Of a DNA stretch of 64,000 nucleotides, positions 7,159-14,243 are shown in pieces. Source of the DNA: Marifrigoribacter sp047730175 (GTDB lineage: Bacteria > Bacteroidota > Bacteroidia > Flavobacteriales > Flavobacteriaceae); assembly GCF_047730175.1 (NCBI RefSeq), contig NZ_CP159833.1, positions 496,001 through 560,000 of the forward strand. Direction: 5' to 3'. The notes under the pieces were generated by a model. It worked only from the letters and a program-made list of their open reading frames with translations, was not told where the DNA came from and did no database searches. The first letter of the stretch is position 1; the number at the start of each line of letters is the position of its first letter. The translations under genes were made by a program, and so were the position numbers.

Positions 7159-7749
7159 ATGATAAAATATAACATTAGAATTTATGCTTTTGCAATTATA
7201 GGTTTAGCTTTCATTGTTTATGGAATCATATTTTTAATTACTCAAAATCTAGATAGTATTAATTTCACCAAAGCTTTAAGCCATATATCTACAGCTATTT
7301 CAACAAACATTATACTTTGGCTAATATTTATAAAATGGTTATGGAAATGTAAAATATTTTATCCTTGGTTAGTTCCATTTCCAAACTTATCCGGAGAATG
7401 GGAAGGAACATTATTGTCAAACTATAAAAATAAAAGCACAGACCCAATACCAACAAATGTAAAAATTGAACAAAATTTTTTCAATATTCAAATCAAAATC
7501 ACAACAGGAGAAAGCACTAGTTATAGTACAGGAGCTACTTTTGATATAGACACAGAAAGAGGACTTCAAAGACTATTCTATTCTTATCAAAACACACCTA
7601 AACGTAGTGTTAGGGAAAGAAGCGAAATACATTATGGTACTACTTTATTGACTTTTGACGGATTCAAAGTTTCTGAAATGGACGGAGAATATTGGACATC
7701 AAGAGAAACTACTGGAGAAATAGAATTAAAGAGAAAAAACGTTGCCTAA
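7159..7749 (+). CDS. cap15: Cap15-like CBASS effector (2TM plus beta-barrel)
   Basis: 196 residues. Two membrane helices (about 8-31 and 44-66) are followed by an aromatic linker and a beta-rich domain starting FPNLSGEWEGTLLSNY at about residue 73 and ending with repeated strands (TTLLTFDGFKVSEMDGEYW, TTGEIELKRK). This is the layout of Cap15 / S-2TM-beta effectors, whose barrel binds a cyclic dinucleotide and whose helices oligomerise and disrupt the inner membrane. It ends the three-gene run GGDEF, CD-NTase, Cap15; its stop codon lies within the cassette core GTTGCCTAAC. Assignment rests on architecture, the LSGEW strand and context. Confidence 0.82.
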   Translation: MIKYNIRIYAFAIIGLAFIVYGIIFLITQNLDSINFTKALSHISTAISTNIILWLIFIKWLWKCKIFYPWLVPFPNLSGEWEGTLLSNYKNKSTDPIPTNVKIEQNFFNIQIKITTGESTSYSTGATFDIDTERGLQRLFYSYQNTPKRSVRERSEIHYGTTLLTFDGFKVSEMDGEYWTSRETTGEIELKRKNVA

Positions 7750-7877
7750 CAATGTATATAAAAAATAGGCGAAACAGTAATAAAACCAAGGCTTTTGGCT
7801 CGTATCAAAGTCTGTGCTTAACCGAAAGTTTGGTGCTTCGTAATCGCCTACTTTTCATATACTAACCGTTATAGCCC
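7741..7877 (+). repeat. attC-like site 2 (end of cassette 2, start of cassette 3)
   Basis: The left core GTTGCCTAAC (7741-7750) is the exact reverse complement of GTTAGGCAAC at the start of cassette 2 (5471-5480). Stem: TATATAAAAAATAGGCGA on the left against TCGCCTACTTTTCATATA on the right, with an internal hairpin. The right core is GTTATAGCCC (7868-7877). Confidence 0.75.
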
Positions 7878-7906
7878 ATTTTACAAAAGAAACAAATTAG
7901 AAATTA

Positions 7907-8848
7907 ATGAAACTAATTAGATTTATAACAATACCACTTGTAGTAATATTGATTCACTCTTGCGCAATCAAAACATATAGGATTGCTGAACGTAGTGCAT
8001 TTAGAGCAACACCATACGATATCGGTCAAGATAGTATCGATTTAGAAACTTATAATACCAACTATCAACAAAAATGGTTAAACATATCAGCAAGTATTAT
8101 AGATTCAAGCAGGACTGAAATAATTAAAAGCGACACAATCGTTTTAAAGAGAGATTATGTTACAGTTAATGATATTACGACCTTTGAATATTTTGAGTAT
8201 TCTCCAGTTGAATATGACAAAACAATAGTTTTTTTTATTGGGAATTCATCTAGACACACATCCTATGCAGAATATTTAATGACACTATCAATAAAAACAA
8301 AATCTAGAATTATTTCATGGAATTATCGCGGGTATGGGTATAGTGATGGGAAATCATCTTTTAAAACTCAGTTTATAGATAATTTAGAAATGTTCGACAA
8401 ACTTGATATTGAAGACAATGATGATGATTTGATTATAATAGGTTATTCTTTAGGTTCAACATTTGCAGCTGATTTAGCAGTTATTAAGCGACCGGATAAG
8501 CTAATTCTTTTATCTCCAGTATCAGATGTTTCTGATATATTAAAGCATTATAAGAAACAATTTCTTAGTGGAGGTAAGTTTATATTAAGACCATTTATTG
8601 ATTTAACAGCTCCAGATTATTTATTGCATATAAGTAATATTGAAAAAGTAAAACAATATTCCAATGATTTATTGATACTTCATGCTAAGGATGATGAAGA
8701 CCTTCCTTATAAAATGGGATTGAAATTATTTAAAAATTCAATTTCGACTAATAAACAATTAATGACGATTAAAAAAGGAGGACATTCGGCAGCATTTGAA
8801 ACAGAGAATTTAGAAGCTGTTGTGAGTTGGATTAAAAACGGGCTATAA
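7907..8848 (+). CDS. Alpha/beta-hydrolase lipoprotein (cassette 3)
   Basis: 313 residues. A signal peptide ends in a lipobox (LIHSC), so the enzyme is probably lipid-anchored in the periplasm. The hydrolase fold is clear: IISWNYRGYGYSDG oxyanion region, nucleophile elbow GYSLGS, the acid in LHAKDDEDLP and the catalytic His in KKGGHSAAF. It resembles BEM46/ABHD13-type serine hydrolases; the substrate is unknown. It is the sole gene of cassette 3. Its TAA falls inside the left core GGGCTATAAC, which is the exact reverse complement of the cassette's start. Confidence 0.88.
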   Translation: MKLIRFITIPLVVILIHSCAIKTYRIAERSAFRATPYDIGQDSIDLETYNTNYQQKWLNISASIIDSSRTEIIKSDTIVLKRDYVTVNDITTFEYFEYSPVEYDKTIVFFIGNSSRHTSYAEYLMTLSIKTKSRIISWNYRGYGYSDGKSSFKTQFIDNLEMFDKLDIEDNDDDLIIIGYSLGSTFAADLAVIKRPDKLILLSPVSDVSDILKHYKKQFLSGGKFILRPFIDLTAPDYLLHISNIEKVKQYSNDLLILHAKDDEDLPYKMGLKLFKNSISTNKQLMTIKKGGHSAAFETENLEAVVSWIKNGL

Positions 8849-9041
8849 CACCGTGTATAAAACATAGCTAATAAGTGCTAAACCAAAAGGTTTGTGCTTA
8901 TTTACTAAGACCGCCAAATTTTTAAATTTGGCTTTTATAGCAGAAAAATAAAAGCAAAATATTTATATTTAGCTAAGTAATAAATTGAAACGATAGTGCT
9001 TATTTATTGCCCTACGTTTCTTATACTAAACGTTAGCCTTC
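8840..9041 (+). repeat. attC-like site 3 (end of cassette 3, start of cassette 4)
   Basis: Left core GGGCTATAAC (8840-8849), right core GTTAGCCTTC (9032-9041). Long arms include CGTGTATAAAACATAGC against GCCCTACGTTTCTTATAC, and inner repeats GCTAATAAGTGC and CGCCAAATTT / AAATTTGGC. The whole ~200 bp resembles site 5 (11795-11994). The remaining ~125 bp up to 9167 show nothing recognisable. Confidence 0.75.
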
Positions 9042-9167
9042 ATTATAAACAACCAACAAGCCTATGATTAAATTCTTTCAAAAAATTAGACAAAAAAATG
9101 CTGTCTGAAAATAAATTTAAAAAATATGAAAGTATTTAAATCGGAATAAATTTTAATGAATATGCAA

Positions 9168-10886
9168 TCAATTTTGAGACTTTTTATACATTTTGATCGA
9201 TTGAGAATTACCATTGTGGAATAGTTTGGCAATGTAGATACCCTCCGATAATCTTATTTCACCAATATTAAATTTTTTCGATGTCCCCATGTATTGAGTC
9301 AGTACTTGCCTGCCCTGAACATCATACAACTCCAATTTCACTAAACCCATAACGGAGTCACCCACGTAAATGATATTGTTAAACGGATTTGGATAAAGTG
9401 TCAATCCCATATCTGCTATCTGTTCGTCATTTGCAAGTATAAGAGTGTTATTATAAAGTATAACAACATCAACCGCTTCATCCACCAACGAAATATCCAT
9501 AGCTCCATCATTATTGCGATCGTGTATGGTAGCACAGGCAGCTCCCCCTCCTGCGGGAGAAGGATAAATTCTTGGATTCACAAAAGATCCAGAACCGTCA
9601 TTCTCCATCAGTACATAATGGGATTCACCAACAACACTTGAAATAAAATCCAGATCGCCATCACCATCAATATCACCCAGATCAATGGCTGCAGGAAAAT
9701 CCCCTACGAAATAGCTCGAATTAAGTTCCAAACCTCCAAAACCATCGGTCCTAACTATTGAAACGTTGTCGGTAAACCTATTTGAAGTAGCTACATCCAC
9801 AAAACCATCACCGTTTACATCTCCAATCGTCATCATCCATGGGCCAGCACCCACGGAGACCGAATCGAATACTTCAAAATTTCCAGTTCCATCATTCAAT
9901 AGACTCACCAAACTATTACTGTTATGAATTGCTACAAGAAGGTCTACAAATCCATCATCATTAATGTCTGTAGCTGCTATCGAAGTTTCACCATCAAATC
10001 CTGTATCAATATTTACTGGCGGCTCAAATACTCCTGTTCCATCATTAATGAGTATTGAAATTGTACTGGCGGCGCGGTTGGCTGTAGCAATATCATCCCA
10101 TCCATCACCGTTAAAATCTGCAATCGCAAGCCCTCGGACGCCCATCCCAGTTTGATAGTTTACTTCTTCGTCAAAAATAGTTGTGACGTTCCCCATCAAA
10201 ACGCTCACATTATCAGAATAAGTACTACCAATGGCCATATCGATTAAGCCATCATGATTAAAATCAGCTCCTTCATTAGTACTAGGCCCTTGACCATTGG
10301 GCATTTCAATAATTATGAATGGTTCAAAACTATTTGAACCATCATTGAATAAGACCCGTATATCGTCCGAATCTTCAGTAATGACAACCAGATCTGAAAA
10401 CTCATCATTATTGATGTCTCCGGCATAGGCTCCATAAAGTGTTATTGCTCCTTCCCCAGGTAATCTCATATTGATTTGCTCCCCGAATACCAGATCTAAC
10501 GAAGCGGGTAAGGATTTTGTCCAATAGTTAAAACCATAGCCATTTGCAAGTGGTATACCGTTCGTATTCTGAATTCCACTTGTTAATCTCACAGTAATCC
10601 ATTCTCCATAGAAAAAATCTCGAATAGGTGTAAACTTAATCTTAGTTGAACTAGTATCAAAGCTAAAAACACCTTCCATAGGTCCGGACCATCTCCCGAA
10701 AACCAAGAAAGTATTTGGAGATACTGTTGACTCATTAATAGACTGATCGAATATTATATCAATCGTATTATTTGGAGGCGATATCATCGATTGAGAAACA
10801 GGACTTGTCTCAATTACTTGAGGTGACTGCGAACAAACATTAGCACAGATTAAAACAACACAAACAGAGGATAGTATATAATTCAT
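9168..10886 (-). CDS. FG-GAP/VCBS-repeat protein with T9SS sorting tail (cassette 4, inverted)
   Basis: 572 residues from the Met at 10886, chosen because it begins a good signal peptide (MNYILSSVCVVLICANVCSQ). The protein has an Ig-like/SbsA domain (PNNTIDIIFDQSIN ... ITVRLTSGIQNTNG), then seven or more FG-GAP/VCBS repeats carrying DxNxDGxxD calcium loops (DFNHDGLIDMAIG, DFNGDGWDDIATA, DINDDGFVDLLVA, DIDGDGDLDF), and a C-terminal type A T9SS tail (LTLYPNPFNNIIYV ... GIYIAKLF). It should be a surface-exposed or released beta-propeller protein. Unusually for a gene cassette, it is transcribed against the array direction and must use its own promoter. Confidence 0.9.
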   Translation of the reverse strand: MNYILSSVCVVLICANVCSQSPQVIETSPVSQSMISPPNNTIDIIFDQSINESTVSPNTFLVFGRWSGPMEGVFSFDTSSTKIKFTPIRDFFYGEWITVRLTSGIQNTNGIPLANGYGFNYWTKSLPASLDLVFGEQINMRLPGEGAITLYGAYAGDINNDEFSDLVVITEDSDDIRVLFNDGSNSFEPFIIIEMPNGQGPSTNEGADFNHDGLIDMAIGSTYSDNVSVLMGNVTTIFDEEVNYQTGMGVRGLAIADFNGDGWDDIATANRAASTISILINDGTGVFEPPVNIDTGFDGETSIAATDINDDGFVDLLVAIHNSNSLVSLLNDGTGNFEVFDSVSVGAGPWMMTIGDVNGDGFVDVATSNRFTDNVSIVRTDGFGGLELNSSYFVGDFPAAIDLGDIDGDGDLDFISSVVGESHYVLMENDGSGSFVNPRIYPSPAGGGAACATIHDRNNDGAMDISLVDEAVDVVILYNNTLILANDEQIADMGLTLYPNPFNNIIYVGDSVMGLVKLELYDVQGRQVLTQYMGTSKKFNIGEIRLSEGIYIAKLFHNGNSQSIKMYKKSQN

Positions 10887-11286
10887 AATAAATAATTTAG
10901 AATAAACATGAAAAAAGTAATAGTTTGAGACAGCCCAATTTAAAACCAATCATCCTTTGGCTTGGCAATAATTATTTGTATTAAAGATAGTTAAATATTT
11001 AACAAAATAATAAACGCCAATTTTTTAAATCCTTTATTGAATATTTATCAACTGGAACAATAAATAACGAAAGGCTAACAAAGTATAAAAACAATAACGG
11101 CTTTATTGAATTTGAGAATGAAAGTCATATAAATTTACCTAAATTGTAATCTGAAAATTAGTAACTCAAGTTTGCTTTTTGCCTTTGCGCTAATAAACTC
11201 CACAGCATAAGTAAACTTTAACCGTTACTGACTTTTATACAAAACCGTTGTGGTGCATTTGAGAAAACGGACTAACTTTTAAAAAA
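10887..11286. other. Intergenic DNA holding attC-like site 4
   Basis: The first ~180 bp are the likely promoter region of the minus-strand T9SS gene. The rest is attC-like site 4 followed by a 30-bp leader of the acetyltransferase gene. No coding sequence is seen. Confidence 0.6.
11071..11256 (+). repeat. attC-like site 4 (end of cassette 4, start of cassette 5)
   Basis: Left core AAGGCTAAC (11071-11079) is the reverse complement of GTTAGCCTT at 9032-9040. The left arm continues AAAGTATAAAAACAATAACGG. The right arm is CCGTTACTG ... TTTTATACAAAACCGTTG, with right core GTTGTGGTGC (11247-11256). Confidence 0.72.
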
Positions 11287-11790
11287 ATGGAAGCAAAATT
11301 AACATTTCGAAATTTAAAAGAAACTGATTGGGAACAGGTTTCCGGAATTTACCAAGAAGGACTTGATACTGGAAATGCGACATTTGAATCAAACCTACCA
11401 AATTGGGAAGGGTGGAATAATGGACATCTAAAAGAATGTAGGCTAATTGCAGAAATAAATAATAAAATTGTAGGCTGGTATGCATTGTCACCAGTTTCTT
11501 CTCGATGTGTTTATGGAGGAGTTGCGGAAGTAAGCGTATATGTTTCAACAAAATTTTCGGGACAGAAAATTGGAACAGAATTATTGGGAAGATTAATAAC
11601 GGAAAGTGAAAACAATGAAATTTGGACTTTACAAGCTGGAATTTTCCCCGAAAACAAAGGAAGTCTAATCATCCACGAAAGACTTGGGTTTCGGAAAGTT
11701 GGTTATCGAGAAAAAATCGGAAAAATGAACGGAGTTTGGCGAAATACAATCCTATTGGAACGCAGGAGTAATATAATTGGAGTGGAATAA
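11287..11790 (+). CDS. GNAT acetyltransferase, phosphinothricin-acetyltransferase-like (cassette 5)
   Basis: 167 residues. LTFRNLKETDWEQVSGIYQEGL at the N-terminus, then ATFESNLPNWEGW, IVGWYALSPVSSR, and the acetyl-CoA site GVAEVSVYVSTKFSGQKIGTELL place it in the PAT/bar-like branch of GNATs. These acetylate phosphinothricin-type amino acids or methionine sulfone/sulfoximine. It is the only gene of a compact 738-bp cassette (11247-11984), the classic single-gene cassette size, in the array direction. The ATG at 11287 follows the right core by about 30 bp. Confidence 0.9.
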   Translation: MEAKLTFRNLKETDWEQVSGIYQEGLDTGNATFESNLPNWEGWNNGHLKECRLIAEINNKIVGWYALSPVSSRCVYGGVAEVSVYVSTKFSGQKIGTELLGRLITESENNEIWTLQAGIFPENKGSLIIHERLGFRKVGYREKIGKMNGVWRNTILLERRSNIIGVE

Positions 11791-11794
11791 AAAC

Positions 11795-11994
11795 GCACCA
11801 CAACAATGTATATAAAACATAGCTAATAAGTGCTTAAACCAATGGCTTGGGTGTATTTACTAAGTCCGCCAAATCTTTGATTTGGCATTTAAAAAAGAAA
11901 AAATAAATACAAAAACAAAGATTTGGCTAAGTGCTAATTCGGAAATTATTGTATATTTAATACGCTACGTTTCATATACTAGACGTTGTGCTTC
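11795..11994 (+). repeat. attC-like site 5 (end of cassette 5, start of cassette 6)
   Basis: Left core GCACCACAAC (11795-11804) is an exact reverse complement of GTTGTGGTGC at 11247. The right core is GTTGTGCTTC (11985-11994). It shares the arms ATGTATATAAAACATAGC and GCTACGTTTCATATAC and the inner GCTAATAAGTGC and CGCCAAAT/ATTTGGC blocks with site 3. Confidence 0.77.
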
Positions 11995-12036
11995 ATTTTA
12001 ACTAAATTCCAGATTTGGACGTGTTCTTAATCCTTT

Positions 12037-12957
12037 CTACTCTTTTTGAATAATTGTCCATTCAAAATTTATTTTTCTTTTTAAATAGTCTTTTAATGGT
12101 TCTAATCCTATTTCATTTCGACGTTGATCTACATAATCTGGATCAATTATAGGAAATGGTTCTAAATTTCGTTCAGAATTATAGCGAAACTGCATTCCGT
12201 AAATTTGAGGCTTGTTTTCATTTACAAGAATTCGATCTTGTATTTTTGCAAATTCCATGCAGCTGCCTTCTTTTTCCATGCAAGCCTGTTTTATTTGGGC
12301 TAAATGCTTTTTCCGTACAGAATCACTTTCGTGATGATTTATAACCAATAATGGTGCATCAGCAGCCAATTTACCGACTTTAGAATATTTTGGCCAACCA
12401 TACTGATCTATGAGTCGTAACATTTTATCGTATTCATTTTTATAGATTTCCTGTTTATAGGAACCTAAAGGATAATACCATTGAGGCAGGTTTCCATTTT
12501 TGATATAATAACTCTTTGCCTGATCTATATAATAATCTAAAGCTTGATCTTTTAAAATGACATTGAGTAATTTAAGTGCATATTCTGGCTGTTCAAGTTG
12601 CCCATTATGTTTCTGAAAACGGTTGAGTTGTCTTCTTTCTATATCGAACCAACGTGGATCATCTATTAAAGCATATAAATCTGCATCTGCTAAAGCCCAA
12701 AGCGACGTATCGTCTTTTAAAGCTATGTTTAAATAATGATAGGCACTATCTTTTTGAAATGTTAATGCATAAGCACAAGCTAGATTATAAGTATTCTTCC
12801 AATTCTTTGACGACTTATGAAAATCAGTTTTGTAAGCCTCAATAGCTTCTTTCAAATTTCCTCCTTGGCGTAACTTATCTCCTTCAGAAACAAAATTTTG
12901 TGCAGAACAAATGTTACTCAGTAATACAAAAAAAACTATAAAAATAAATCGTTTCAT
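12037..12957 (-). CDS. Secreted DUF6624-type protein with TPR-like N-terminus (cassette 6, inverted)
   Basis: 306 residues with a signal peptide (MKRFIFIVFFVLLSNICSAQ). Residues about 25-100 form TPR-like helices (GDKLRQGGNLKEAIEAYKTD, YNLACAYALTFQKDSAYHYL). The C-terminal half has the DUF6624 pattern: IDQYGWPKYSKVG, LLVINHHESDS, ILVNENKPQIYGMQF. DUF6624 proteins are of unknown function and usually exported. The gene is followed upstream on the same strand by a small membrane protein 4 bp away, so the two form a minus-strand pair facing against the array. Confidence 0.85.
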   Translation of the reverse strand: MKRFIFIVFFVLLSNICSAQNFVSEGDKLRQGGNLKEAIEAYKTDFHKSSKNWKNTYNLACAYALTFQKDSAYHYLNIALKDDTSLWALADADLYALIDDPRWFDIERRQLNRFQKHNGQLEQPEYALKLLNVILKDQALDYYIDQAKSYYIKNGNLPQWYYPLGSYKQEIYKNEYDKMLRLIDQYGWPKYSKVGKLAADAPLLVINHHESDSVRKKHLAQIKQACMEKEGSCMEFAKIQDRILVNENKPQIYGMQFRYNSERNLEPFPIIDPDYVDQRRNEIGLEPLKDYLKRKINFEWTIIQKE

Positions 12958-12961
12958 TATT

Positions 12962-13342
12962 TTATGTTTTAGATATTTTTAAATTCATTATGCCTTTAAA
13001 AATTTTACAAATCATAAAAAGGCAAACACCTAAAACAGGAGTTATTAAGACGTAAGAAACACCTTGGAAAATTAAGTTAGGCGCAATACCTCCAGCTCTT
13101 CCAATAAAATAGAAACTATGGATTAACCCTAAAAGTAATGACAGCAAACTAGATATTAATATCCAAAATGCGGCGCTATTAATTTTGGAGTTATAATATT
13201 TAATTAGGGATTGGTTTTCTGTTTTATTCCTCGCTTGAATTTTTTTTATAAAATTGTAAATGGCAACAGCACCAAAAACAATAAAGACAATAATAAATTT
13301 CAGGTCTCCATTAGTAATAAATTCAGTAAAAGGCATCCTCAT
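12962..13342 (-). CDS. Small three-helix membrane protein (cassette 6, inverted)
   Basis: 126 residues with three hydrophobic helices at about 16-34, 56-77 and 95-115. The segment RAGGIAPNLIFQGVSYVLITPVLGV recalls the last helices of the MotA/TolQ/ExbB family (GG-x-x-P ... G-x-x-x-x-L-x-T-P-x-G), but the protein is shorter than those channels, so this is only a resemblance. It is the first gene of the pair with the DUF6624 protein. Confidence 0.65.
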   Translation of the reverse strand: MRMPFTEFITNGDLKFIIVFIVFGAVAIYNFIKKIQARNKTENQSLIKYYNSKINSAAFWILISSLLSLLLGLIHSFYFIGRAGGIAPNLIFQGVSYVLITPVLGVCLFMICKIFKGIMNLKISKT

Positions 13343-13871
13343 AAGTATATAGTTTTAAATTAAAGTCCAAAAGTATAGCCAAAAAGAACTGTTATATATT
13401 TTTTGCGACGAATGACCTATTTAGGCATGGTTTTTACTAAATCAATTGTGTTATGTATTGAAGTAAAAAAACGAAAGCACAACAACGTGTATAATTAATT
13501 GCTTTGGCAAGTGCTTATTTGGAAAATTCCTTCGGAATTTTCTCTGGCTCGTATTTGTTTACTAAATTAGTTGCTTAACCACGCAACAAACCATATACAA
13601 ACCGTTAGCCACAAGCTGAAAAAAAAATCCGAGGCACCAATAAAAACCCACACTAAAAAACGCTACCACGCAAACAGTATATTTATTTTTTTACATCCCA
13701 AAAAGCCAACTCATCAAAAAATAAAAGAGCTATTTTTTTTTACCAACGCTCACATCATCAAAATAAACCGAAACCAAGGGACAAAAAATCTATTTCACAT
13801 TTATTCTTAAAATATTTTTGCTTTTATTCAACAATAATTCTTTACTTTCGCGTTTACGGCACAACAAAAAA
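13343..13871. other. Intergenic DNA with the last attC-like site and AT-rich spacer
   Basis: It holds the promoter side of the inverted cassette-6 pair, attC-like site 6 (13473-13614), and ~250 bp of A/T-rich DNA with no convincing gene. A 79-codon open frame at 13571-13810 starts inside the palindrome, has no recognisable features and is not called. Confidence 0.5.
13473..13614 (+). repeat. attC-like site 6 (right-most of the array)
   Basis: Left core AAGCACAAC (13475-13483) is the exact reverse complement of GTTGTGCTT at 11985. Arms: AACGTGTATAATTAATTGC against GCAACAAACCATATACAAAC. The right core GTTAGCC (13604-13610) fits GTTRRRY. No matching left core (GGCTAAC with the same flank) was noticed downstream, so this seems to be the array's end. 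Confidence 0.72.
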
Positions 13872-14201
13872 ATGGATTATAAAAAACAAATTGGCAAAAA
13901 TATAGCCGCATTATTGCTCTTTGTAGCTTTAATGTTGCCCTCTGCCATTCCGTTTATTCATCTGTTTGAAGGGCACGAACACATTGCTTGCTCAGAACAG
14001 ACTACACATATACATAAATCCGTTGTAAAGTGTGAGATTTGTAGTTTTCATTTGGCATCTTTCAACTACGATATAGCCGAATACTCTGAATTATTACTAC
14101 CAAAAATTCCCGTAAAGATTGAAGCAAACTTTGCTTCCTTACAATATCATTCCTTTAAAATAAACAATACACAGCTGCGCGCGCCTCCTATTCTTTCTTA
14201 A
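13872..14201 (+). CDS. Small Cys/His membrane-associated protein upstream of TonB receptor
   Basis: 109 residues from the ATG at 13872 (MDYKKQIGKNIAALLLF); an upstream TTG-initiated frame would spoil the N-terminal helix. One hydrophobic helix, then EGHEHIACSEQTTHIHKS and VVKCEICSFH, a metal-binding-like His/Cys cluster, and a C-terminal LRAPP. This resembles the short DUF2946-like proteins that sit just before metal-responsive TonB-dependent receptors in flavobacteria. It likely forms an operon with the receptor 42 bp downstream. Confidence 0.65.
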   Translation: MDYKKQIGKNIAALLLFVALMLPSAIPFIHLFEGHEHIACSEQTTHIHKSVVKCEICSFHLASFNYDIAEYSELLLPKIPVKIEANFASLQYHSFKINNTQLRAPPILS

Positions 14202-14243
14202 TAAACAAAAATATATTTATTATTATGTTAATTAAGAGTTTAT

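Noticed and set aside
12962..13342. Calling the small membrane protein ExbB/MotA
   Set aside because: Only one segment resembles the family, the protein is about half the usual length and there is no ExbD/MotB partner.
13571..13810. 79-codon open frame after the last cassette site
   Set aside because: It starts inside the attC-like palindrome, is Lys/His/Asn-rich by base composition, and has no domain or signal.
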